In this document: positions 34,061-43,417 of the stretch, piece after piece
Position numbering within the stretch: position 1 is the stretch's first letter
How the letters are laid out: every line of letters starts with the position of its first letter
Assembly: GCA_021464415.1 (NCBI GenBank)
Contig: CM038467.1
Span: 48,545,715-48,609,714 of the forward strand
Length of the DNA stretch: 64,000 nucleotides
Direction of reading: 5' to 3'
Source: Lonicera japonica
Lineage: Eukaryota > Streptophyta > Magnoliopsida > Dipsacales > Caprifoliaceae
Program-made: the position numbers and the translations under genes
Notes under the pieces: generated by a model
Databases searched by the model: none
Seen by the model: only the letters and a program-made list of their open reading frames with translations
Told to the model about the DNA's origin: nothing

Positions 34061-34690
34061 CCCATTCACAAAGACTAAAGCCCAAGCCCACAAGCCAAGG
34101 TGCCTAACACACAAATAAAAAGAGGGAGCCATCATATAAGGGGAAGACCTTATATTAGATTGGAAGACCTTCTAATTACCTACCTTGGTATAGTAGAAGT
34201 CTTGAACAAATGATAATAAATTAATGTTAATAATGATAAATGCTTACATATGAAGAGCTTTTAGTTGCTTACCTTAGTATAATAGAAGTTCTTGAACAAA
34301 AGAAAAAAATAATGATGCAACCATTAGTTCCCAAAAACAAGCTGTCAAAAGTCATTATGCATTTTTATTACCATGGAATGCCCAATCATATCTTTTCAAT
34401 TAATAAAAGAAGTTTTTAAAAATAAAAATTCCAAAAAAAGTGCAGAATAAAGAATCCAAAAAGAGAAAGACCAAATAGGCGGGCAAATTTTTGGAGGTTG
34501 TTTTGTTTTAATAAATATATAGATTAAATTATACTATAGTGTTGATTTTTTATTTAAAATTTTGTGGAGATAATATCTACGATAAATAAATGGTCTAATC
34601 TATAAAATTTTATATTAAAAAAAATCAATGTAGAATGTTAGAGATGACCGTAAATATTTTCAACTAGTGAAAATGTATATATATATATGG
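34061..34690. other. Intergenic DNA, nothing recognised
   Basis: No gene-like frame. A GAAGTCTTGAACAAA / GAAGTTCTTGAACAAA pair (34196, 34285) suggests a further small duplication. Confidence 0.35.
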
Positions 34691-34991
34691 AGGGTTCAAG
34701 TTACACCTATCGTAAAAGAAAGAAGTTTTACACCCATCATTAACCTTATCTCAATTTTATAACTAATCAATTTAACTGTTGAATTATTTAATTATAACAT
34801 CTCAAAGATGAAAGGAAAAAATTAAAGTAAGCAGAGAAGCAATCGTCCCTCATCATTATAGTGTTACGTATCGAATTATGAAACTTAAAAAAATTAAGTA
34901 AAAGTCAACAGTGAAATTGATAAATTATGAATTTGAAAATAAAATAAAATTAATGCATGTGTAAAAGTTACACCGGTATAACTTGAAGCTT
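34691..34991. mobile_element. Candidate MITE in TA repeats
   Basis: The left end AGGGTTCAAGTTACACCTAT and the inverse of the right end (AGCTTCAAGTTATACCGGTG) share TTCAAGTTAxACC. TA repeats lie on both sides. No coding sequence. Confidence 0.5.
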
Positions 34992-35129
34992 ACCATATAT
35001 ATATATATATATATATTATCTTTTAACTCATGTGAAAATCAGCCAGTGATACTACTTGAATTAAAACAACTCATTAGTCCAAAAAATAAAATAAAAAATT
35101 AACATATATGAAAAATTCGGGTTCGTTTT

Positions 35130-36530
35130 GCCTAGGTTGATTTTAGGATTTTTATCAAAAACAATTTGAGAGTTGATAAGCGGAATTAAAACCTTAAGTC
35201 TAATCAATTTTATTGTCGAAACCTGTGTTGTGTTTTCTAGTAGTTAAATTAATCAAGCAATCACATTAAAATCAATCACAACACAAGAAATTTACGAGAT
35301 ATCCCTACTTGCGTAGGACTAGTCCTCAAGACTAACCGACGATGCTTCACTATAATCAAAATAGAATTACAGACTTGATGACTTACAAAAATTGCTTCCC
35401 CACAATTTACATAACAACTTGTCAATTCTTTGAACGTAGAATCCAACCGCGGGTTGCTTGACGTAGCGCTTCTCACTATTCTGGCTTACCCGTCGCCTCC
35501 TTCCAGCACCTGATCACAATCCTTCACTCCCGTCTGCGATTTTCCATATCGCGCGTTAGCCCAATTACAATCGAAAATACTCTCGCAGGACCAAGAAAGT
35601 TTGGAACCCTAGTTCTTAAAGATGAAGAATAATAGGACCTCCTATGGCGTGTTAACAAAATTTAGGTTGTGTCTCAAAAATTGATTCTAGCATTTGAATA
35701 TTTTTAGACACAAAAAACTCTTTAGATTTGTATCTTTTTGATCAAAATTAATGATTATATTTATAAGAAAACTATAGAGTCGAAATTCTTTTTAAAATAG
35801 GTTAAAAAAAAAAAAATTTGCAATAAAAATTCATACTCCAAAAAATAGTGGCGGATTGGTACAGGTCAAAAAAGTGTAGACCGGTCCAAAATCATAAAAA
35901 AGCAATTATGTGGAAAACTCTTGCCGGACCGGTACACGTTAACAATAAGTGTACCGGTCCACCAGGTAATTATTGCGCTGCTTTTCTCCGATTAGCTTTG
36001 CATGTGGCCTTTGAAATAATTAATAGGCTTGGCCCATTAAGAAGACATGAATTAGTGGAAGAAGGTTACACGTGGGTTTACGGAAAAAAAAACTCTTTGA
36101 CTTTTGAAAACACTTTCTTTATTTAATATTCAATTAAAAACATTTATTTAAAATGTTTTTATTTTACCTTTTCTTTTAATTTTATTTTGCTGTATTAAAT
36201 CTGTTTGGTATCAATTTGACTCAAATTTTAAAGACAACTTTATAGAATATGTTAGACATAAAAAAATAAGTTTTCTCAATAATTTGTGTCGATTAAGCTT
36301 TTTCAGATCCTGACAAAACTCGATAAAAATACTTAAAAATAAACTTGACTCAAAAGTTTTTTATTCGAATTTTAAGATCATCCACCACTTATATTTTGAA
36401 TCAAACTATATAACCAACTTACCTTAGGTCCTGAATTATGTAAGATAAATCTGGTAAGTTCGAGAGAGCTTTCTGTTGACGTTGTATTTTCAAATCTTCA
36501 ATTCAACTCAAACAATTACAACAGAAAGTA
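35130..36530 (+). other. Probable old LTR, Sirevirus-like layout
   Basis: Its order of features parallels the solo LTR at 56782: GCGGAATTAAAAC, then AATCAAGCAATC, then a TACAAAAATTGCTTCCCCACAA stretch, then a pair of inverted phrases (TACAGGTC, GACCGGTCC, GGACCGGTACAC, GTGTACCGGTCC) at 35858-35962. The ends could not be fixed and no target duplication was seen. The minus-strand frame at 35276-35476 is a chance ORF. Confidence 0.35.
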
Positions 36531-36804
36531 TTTTTTGTATCGAAATCAAGCCAACTAAAAATATAAACCTAAATATATATATATATATATATTAATTTTC
36601 CATTCTCATTTCTAGATTGCCTTGATTTATGACATTAATTTGTGGAGATAATATATTCGGGATAACATCTCTACCAAATTTTGTCAATAATTCATCTATT
36701 AACTACTTGAAATGGACCAAATTTTTTTAATATGGAAATAATTGATTTCTATAGAGGACTGATCATACATACACACACACACATATTAGTCCCTTTTCTT
36801 GAGG

Positions 36805-37165
36805 GTCGTCCTTAACTAATTTAAGGATTGTACATTTGAGGGATAAACAAATTAATTTTTTCATGAAATAGATAAAACCTAGTGGGAATGATCTTTATAA
36901 TGAGCACATCATCTCCACCAAACGTCATAAAAAATCTTAATAGGAAAGTGGGTTAACTAAATATCAAGAATTTCAACGGCAAAAAATTCGAATATATATA
37001 TATATATATATTAATTTTTTAGTTAACTCAATTCCCAGTTTTACTTTTTATGAAATTTAGTAGAGATGATTTAATAATTATAGAGATCAATTCTACCAAG
37101 TTTCATAAAAAAAATCATATGTTTTACTCCTCAAATGGACGGTCCTTAAGTTAGTTTACATAAGA
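36805..37165. mobile_element. Foldback MITE, family copy 2
   Basis: It has the same order of words as the copy at 11000-11395: a left arm with TTGAGGGATAAACAAATT, AATGATCTTTATAATGAG and GTGGGTTAACTAAATAT, and a right arm with AGTTAACTCAATTCCC, AGAGATGATTTAATAATTAT and CTCCTCAAATGGACGGTCC. The centre holds (TA)n. More diverged arms than copy 1. Confidence 0.6.
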
Positions 37166-37482
37166 ATGATCTTGATAAGGAGCACTCTCTCTCTATATAT
37201 ATACATATACATATAACAATGAATCCAAAAGCTTAGCACTGAAAAGGCCAAAATTTTTTTTGTCATAAACGAACACTCTCTCGGTCTCAAATTGATAGTT
37301 CTTCTAGTACTGTGTTATTTTTTTTAAGAAAATACACTAACGTCAACTTAATCAATGGTAGATAATAAACTTATTATTTGTTTGATATTTGATACATTCA
37401 ATGTGTCCTAAAAGAGAAGTAAGACTGTAAATGTGAACCATCCAAAAATAAAAGTAAAAAATATCTATTATCTATTATTATA

Positions 37483-37770
37483 TAAAGCCTGAAGGCATTT
37501 TGGTTGTTTTGAAGCCATATATGTCACATATTCGGTTCTTCTATTTGGCCCTCGTGGCCTTTTATTTCATTAAAAAGGAGTGTAAATTATATAAAGCCAA
37601 AAGACTTTAGTAGTTATGAAGCCGTGTCTGGTATTCGGTTTTCCTATTTTGCCCTTGTGGCCTTTCATTTCATTAAAAAGGAGTGTAAATTAGCGCAAAT
37701 AATAGGATTCGAACCCCCGCTGCCAACAAGAGCACTTGGAGAGAAATTACCATGCTAAATATTAGTTTTT
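37483..37770 (-). mobile_element. SINE-like element with duplicated body
   Basis: On the minus strand, GGGGGTTCGAATCCT (37704-37718) matches the polymerase III B box and is preceded by TAGCATGGTAATTT as a weak A box. Downstream, a unit of about 108 bp (CCTTTxATTTCATTAAAAAG, GGAGTGTAAATTA on the plus strand) is present twice, at 37483-37594 and 37595-37695. It is not a tRNA gene: no acceptor stem can be formed. Confidence 0.4.
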
Positions 37771-38079
37771 AAACAAATTTTCTTTAAATTAATTATAACT
37801 GAATCACATATATATTACATGTGTACAAATTCTAGTGACTATTAATTAGAGAGAGAGAGAGATAGTACATAAATTAAACCATGCATCCATATAGATTGCC
37901 AAAAACCAATAGTCAGTTATAAGAAACACTAATACACAAAATACTCTACAAAAAACAAACTCATTTATGATATATCTCAGATGAGATGTATATATATATA
38001 TATCAACGTCAAAGATATTTGTGAATAGTATTTTTGTAGCGTCCTGCTTTAAAGAGAGGTCTTTGATTTATGTAAACAA

Positions 38080-38335
38080 GAACTGTCCATTTCGGAAGGT
38101 AAATGATTGAGTATTTTCAAAACATTCAATCTAGAAGTTAGTGAGATAACTAGCGAACATTTTAATGAAAAAAAAATGAATTTATGTATTAATTTTTTTA
38201 TTACACACTTCCACTTCCTAATTATTTTTTCACTGAAATTTTATAGAGATGGTTTACTCATTATTTATACTGATCACTTGTATCAAATTTTATAAAAAAA
38301 TTCATTCGTTTATTCCTAAAATAATCAGCCTTTTT
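38080..38335. mobile_element. Foldback MITE, decayed copy 3
   Basis: It keeps the order of the family (CTGTCCATTT, AAATGATTGAGTATTTTC, TTTATAGAGATGGTTTACTC, TTCATTCGTTTATTCCT) but the arms pair poorly. Confidence 0.4.
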
Positions 38336-40170
38336 TTTTACTGAAAATCATGTTGTCCTCTTTAGAGCGTTCATTTTTGTAAAATATTTTACCTGTTCAA
38401 CTATAAGATTATGATAATTGTCATTTATGTGTTTATTTAACAAATACTATCATTTAATTATTTAATCTTGATCATGATAATAGTGACCTCCTTGTCCTCT
38501 ATCTATCCCTTGGTCCCATCGAAACCATGAATGGGTCAAGTAACCGCGACTAATCAACAAGAAAGATAAAAAATGAAAATGGTCCCACCCTAAGAAAATT
38601 TAGTATCGATGTGCTAAGCAATTTCAATGATTAATATAATATATTAAGTGATATTATTTACTCTTTTTTTGTCTTCAGCTCTTAAGGTTATTGGGGTTGG
38701 CTTATGTGCACTTCTACTAATTTTTTGAACAATCTTAAAGATACGTTCTCCCACGTTAGTTTGGTGTATTTAAGACTTTAATTTTAAACTCCTAGAGTAC
38801 TTGTTTTAGAATAAATAAATAAAAGTAGCACCTAGAGTGCTCCCCAGAAGGATCTAACTCTATTTGACAAGCAGATGGAGCACATGTCTTATTAACCAGA
38901 CAGATCTCTTATGGGTCTTGTTGCTGTTTTTAATGGATTCCATATATTGATATATTAAAACAAAATAGCAATCAAAAAAGTAATTTAATCATTTAAATTA
39001 GCAATTTTTTCTTTTATGGAAACTTATATAATTTTGGTCTCTTACAGGTGTTCCTATACAACATTAGATGTGAGACTAATTCTCGCTCACGGACTGATCC
39101 TACCGCTAGACACAAGAATTTCCACTTGTATGAAATAATTGAACATGAAACATCCTGCTAAATTGATCTATTCCTATAAAAACTAAGTACTAGACAAGCC
39201 ACATGTAGATAGACACCTACATAAAACCTTGTAACCTTCACCCTATTTATCCCATTATGCCACCTTGTAACCTTCGCTCTATTTTTCCCATTATATGAGC
39301 CTCTACAATAGTTGTGTAGAAATTTAAGTATAAATCCCGTGTCAAACAACTTTTACACAAAATTTGAAAAAAAAAATATATATGCTCTTATAGTACTTTT
39401 GTAAATTTTGAAATAACCAATAAAATATCAACACATGTTAAATATTATTTTATATCTTTTTTCTTCAAATTTTTTATACATAATCTTATATTCACAATGT
39501 ATCTTAATTTATATCTCTTGATAAGTAGATTTCAAATATATAATTTTTATTAAAATATATATTTTGTATTAAAAGTTATCACATTTTAAAGTTTTAGTAA
39601 AAAAAATGAAGAAATAGAAAGCTGATGTGGCAGTATAAAGTGAAAGTGTATTTTATACGACTAATTTTACTCAAAACTTATTTTCAAATGGCTGTTGAAA
39701 ACTAATTTTTTTTATAACTTTTATAAAATTTACACAAAATTTAAATATAGAAGATTATTGGAAATGTTCTAAGGTATACAAACCAACTCATTAAGCTATG
39801 TACACTAAAAAATTGGTCCCACCCTAACAACAATTTGACCAATATAGTGATACATGTTAATTTGAATGATCTAATTAATATTCTAAATGATATTTCTAAA
39901 TATAAAAATCAAACTATTTTTAGTAGACCCCACATACGACCATATATGCAGTCAGTTAAACTAGTAATTAGTCATTTAGATGGCTACATTCATCAATGTC
40001 AAAAAATTAAGACAACTATTTTGACTTTAGTTTTATGTCAAGAATAAGCAAGTCCTAATCCAAAGTTCAAAAAAGGTGTCACCTTCAGCCTATTGTATCC
40101 CATTATAAGGGAAACAATTCAACCAACTCCCTCATCTATGCATCAAACCAGAATAACAAGCAAAAAAAGA
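38336..40170. other. Intergenic and upstream region of the UGT gene
   Basis: No second gene is seen. A phrase is repeated at 39233 and 39266 (CACCTTGTAACCTTCGCTCT-like and CCCATTAT). Between 39370 and 39770 the ends CTCTTATAGTAC and GGAAATGTTCTAAG suggest an eroded MITE. No convincing TATA box lies close to the UGT start; CCCATTATAAGGG at 40099-40111 is the best candidate. Confidence 0.35.
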
Positions 40171-41547
40171 ATGGCCAAAGAAGCTCAAGTGGCTGTAATT
40201 GTAGTCCCTTTCCCTGCACAAGGCCACCTCAACCAACTCCTCCAACTCTCCTGCCTCATCTCCACCTACAAAATCCCCATCCATTTCGTCAGCTCTGCCA
40301 CCCACAGCCGCCAAGCCAAGCTCCGTGCCACCGGCCTAAACCCTCTCGATATCGCCAACATTCATTTCCACGAATTCCCCACCCCTCACTTCCTTTCTCC
40401 TCCACCAAACCCAAACGTGTCCACCAAATTCCCCGCTCATCTCCAGCCTTCTTTCGACGCTTCCCAACGTATGCGGGAGCCCGTATACGCGCTTTTATGC
40501 GAAGTAGCGGATACGGCCCGAAGAATTATTGTCATCCATGATCCTATGGCGGCTTTTGTCATTCAAGATGCTGCTTTAATCCCAAATGCGGAATCCTATG
40601 TCTTTAACTGCCTTTCGGCCTTTACTCAGTTCTTTAACATTTGGGAAGGTATGGGTAAACCTTTTGAAGTTGAAAATGAACCCAAAAAGTTACCGTCCAT
40701 GGAGGGATGTATTACCTTCGAGATAATTAATTTTGCAGTTTCTCAGTTCGATTTGTTGAAAAGCCGAGCTGGGGATTTATATAACTCAAGCAGGCTAGTG
40801 GAAGGTAGTTATCTTGATCTACTGGCAAAGGAGGTAATCAGTGGGAAAAGGAAGCAATGGGCAATCGGGCCGGTTAACCCAGTGAAAATTAACCTTGGGA
40901 TTTCGAATTCTAGGCATAAGTGCTTGGATTGGCTTGACAAACAAGAGCCGAGATCAGTTATATACGTGTCTTTCGGAACTACAGTTTCGATGACTGATGA
41001 GGAGATTAAAGAGCTAGCAATCGGGTTGGAAAAAAGCGAGCAAAAGTTCTTGTGGGTATTAAGGGATGCGGATAAAGGAGATATATTTGAAGGGGGAGTT
41101 AGGAGATATGAATTACCGAAAGGTTATGAAGAGAGAGTAGGAGGAGTTGGAATGGTGGTGAGAGATTGGGCCCCGCAGTTAGAGATTTTGGCACACACGT
41201 CTATTGGTGGATTTATTAGTCACTGCGGATGGAACTCGTGCATGGAGGCAATTACTTATGGGGTGCCTATATTGACTTGGCCAATGCACTCTGACCAGCC
41301 GAGGAATGCGGTTTTGATTATTGAGATATTGGGAATTGGATTGGTTATGAGGGAGTGGGAACACTGCGGAGAGGTGGTGAGAGCTTGTTTGATTGAAGAA
41401 TCTGTGAGAAGCTTGATGGCGTCTAAAGAAGGGGAGGATGTAAGAAAAAGGGCCGAGGAGCTTGGAACTGCCGTTAGGCAATCGAAAGACGAAAGTGGCA
41501 TATCGCGCTCGGAGATGGACTCCTTCATTGATCACATTACAAGATAG
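40171..41547 (+). CDS. UDP-glycosyltransferase, zeatin O-glucosyltransferase-like (UGT93 type)
   Basis: A single-exon gene for 458 residues that should transfer a sugar from a UDP-sugar to a small acceptor in the cytosol. The N-terminal domain starts VAVIVVPFPAQGHLNQL with the catalytic histidine at residue 19; the supporting aspartate is Asp124 in VIHDPMAAF. The C-terminal PSPG box spans residues 333-376, exactly 44 residues, from WAPQLEILAH through HCGWNS to HSDQ. The last residue is Gln, usual for UDP-glucose users. The overall text (FPAQGHLNQLLQLS, FHEFPTPHFLSPPPNP) matches the zeatin O-glucosyltransferase group; zeatin as acceptor is inferred only. The start at 40171 (MAKEAQVAV) fits family starts better than the in-frame ATG at 40138. 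No stops or frameshifts. AATAAA at 41639 may be the poly-A signal. Confidence 0.93.
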   Translation: MAKEAQVAVIVVPFPAQGHLNQLLQLSCLISTYKIPIHFVSSATHSRQAKLRATGLNPLDIANIHFHEFPTPHFLSPPPNPNVSTKFPAHLQPSFDASQRMREPVYALLCEVADTARRIIVIHDPMAAFVIQDAALIPNAESYVFNCLSAFTQFFNIWEGMGKPFEVENEPKKLPSMEGCITFEIINFAVSQFDLLKSRAGDLYNSSRLVEGSYLDLLAKEVISGKRKQWAIGPVNPVKINLGISNSRHKCLDWLDKQEPRSVIYVSFGTTVSMTDEEIKELAIGLEKSEQKFLWVLRDADKGDIFEGGVRRYELPKGYEERVGGVGMVVRDWAPQLEILAHTSIGGFISHCGWNSCMEAITYGVPILTWPMHSDQPRNAVLIIEILGIGLVMREWEHCGEVVRACLIEESVRSLMASKEGEDVRKRAEELGTAVRQSKDESGISRSEMDSFIDHITR

Positions 41548-42093
41548 ATTGTTTTCTCCTTGTGGGTTATTGATGATTTTTCACATGAAAGATGGATTCG
41601 ACTCCTTTCCTCTGAAGGAAATCACTGTAGTGTAGAATAATAAATTTAAACCGTTCATTTTGTCAAAATCTGAACGGCCTTTTTTCGAACTAGTGATCTA
41701 GATTCCTTCAACTTTTCTCTAGAGCGATTTGATTGAGGAGCCCAATCCAACCAAGAAGATAGCTTGTTTGGTCACTTTAATTTGGATTCTTGCATGTAGT
41801 TTTGGCTTTATTCCATGTCAAATTAATATGCCATAAGCATGTAATGATTGATCTTATTTATTCTTTTCATACTCGAACATGCTTCATAAATTTTTCTTTT
41901 TGTTGTTTTCTTCTTCTCCCCAAGATCAAATGATTCACACAAGCATGTTTAACCATGTTTTAGGAAATGATCGACCCCATCCCATTAGGGTAGTGTAGTG
42001 GAAAGATATTTAATTTATATATATATATATATATATGTGGTCAATAAGACTACACTACAAACTTGACATTTAAAAATATAAATTCAGGTAGCC
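41548..42093. other. 3' flank of the UGT gene
   Basis: It contains the probable 3' UTR with AATAAA at 41639-41644 and a (TA)n tract at about 42014-42036. No other gene. Confidence 0.5.
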
Positions 42094-42686
42094 ATATTAG
42101 AGCGGATCTATCCGGCCTTAAGGCCACCTAAAGGCCTAGAGCCCCACTTCTGACTAGCCATTAAAACAAAGGTCAAAAGTAAGTTGAATTTTTTATTTTT
42201 TTTAACAACTGCATCTAGAAAGTTTTAACTATGGAATCACCTTTTAAATATACTGTCTTTCATAAAGACTTAGTAAACCACTAGACTAATTTCACTTTTT
42301 AAATAGACCGTCTTTCACATGGATTAAGTGAACCACTAGACTAACCCCATAAAGTTAAAAGTAAGTTGAAATTCATAATAAAAAAATTGAAAAAAATTGT
42401 TAATATTGAAAATAAGAACAAGTTGAGTTTAATTAAGAATGTTTTACTCTCTCCATTTTAAATTGATGGTATTATTTTAATTTTGACATTCTTGAAGGAA
42501 ACATTTATTTCGATCAACTTCTTCTTCTTCCTTTTTTTTTTCTAAAATTAAATATTTGCTTAAACTTAATCAATGATCGATGATATAATTTCATATTATG
42601 AATATCTATTAGTATATTGATTATGCCGTGTAAAATATGTTGTGTTTGGCTTGTAATATATGTTACAATATAGTGCAAGCTGGAAT

Positions 42687-42800
42687 GCTGCAAAAGCGCT
42701 TTTGCAGCTGAGCCGGAAAACCGCAAAAGCACTTTTGCAGCTCGGCAGAATTGTTTTGGAAAGGTGCAAAACCACTTTTGCACCTTGGGCGAGAAACTAC
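42687..42800. promoter_or_regulatory. Palindrome cluster in the LTR U3
   Basis: 42687-42708 is a perfect 22-bp palindrome centred on AAAGCGCTTT. 42723-42738 is a near-palindrome (GCAAAAGCACTTTTGC). 42761-42786 has 11-bp arms (AAGGTGCAAAA / TTTTGCACCTT) around CCAC. A fourth CTTTTGCAG follows at about 42800. The same set is in the 3' LTR at 47660-47759. Placement 60-170 bp upstream of the TATA box suggests promoter control sites. AAAG and its inverse are DOF-type core words, but no binding is shown. Confidence 0.65.
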
Positions 42801-42856
42801 GAAAGCCCTTTTGCAGTTCGGCGGGTAAAGCCTTTTAGGCTTATTTTCTCACTTAG

Positions 42857-42864
42857 TATAAATA
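42857..42864 (+). promoter_or_regulatory. TATA box of the copia LTR promoter
   Basis: TATAAATA in the 5' LTR, repeated at 47829-47836 in the 3' LTR. The conserved position before the GAGAG-rich R region supports it as the element promoter. Confidence 0.7.
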
Positions 42865-43417
42865 GAAAGGTTTGTTTCTATTTGTTGCAAGAGTGCATTT
42901 GCAAGAGTGAGAAGGAGAGACTTGTTCTTACAAGAGGATATTTCTTATGAGAGGTTGGCTAGGGTTTAGCTAGGTTTTGAGAGGGTAATCTTTGGAGGTT
43001 TGTTCCATTGATTTGAGTGATAAACATTGAGAGAGAGTTGGTGTAAATTCTTGGTTGATCAATAAAGTTGCTCCCCTTTCAAGTGGAAGACCCAAAGGAT
43101 TCCACATTATCTCTGGTGTGTTTTTCCTCTTTGCTTTGCACTTGATTCTTGTTGTTCTTTATCTTCTATCTATAGTTGCTTGTGATTGTGTTGGTTATCT
43201 TGGTTTGAGCCAAAGATCCTATTGCTTGTCGGTTTTCGCCCGCCAAGTGTTCGTAGAAATTCCCAAAAGGGATTTCTCGGGTTTATTTGTGGATTTGGGA
43301 CTTGGTTATTGTTCCCACATTCACAAAAAGTGGTATCAGAGGATTTGGTTGGTGCTTAGTGTTTGGTATCAAGGTTTGGCTATTGGGTGCAAGGTTTGTG
43401 CGCCAAGTGTTCGATAA

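Larger units (their letters stand above)
42638..43328 (+). repeat. 5' LTR of the TNT1-like copia element
   Basis: About 690 bp. The U3 part has several inverted repeats built on GCAAAAG/CTTTTGC (42687-42786) just upstream of a TATA box; the R/U5 part carries GAGAG tracts and ends before the primer site. Confidence 0.93.

Noticed and set aside
35276..35476. Minus-strand 66-codon frame as a gene
   Set aside because: It lies in LTR-like sequence and has no domain resemblance.
37690..37770. tRNA gene on the minus strand (GGTTCGAATCC)
   Set aside because: The B box is good but no acceptor, D or anticodon stems can be drawn; a SINE is more likely.
40093..40170. Upstream extension of the UGT protein
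   Set aside because: The open frame upstream begins with TTG and adds residues not usual for the family; ATG at 40171 gives the normal start.
42440..42500. Stowaway-like start (ACTCTCTCCATTTTAAATTG)
   Set aside because: No matching inverted end or TA duplication was found nearby; a similar phrase at 37267 also lacks a partner.
42514..42950. Open frames on both strands with repeated LLQLSRKTAKALLQLG-like text
   Set aside because: The repetition comes from the palindromes in the LTR, read in any frame; the same frames recur in the 3' LTR.
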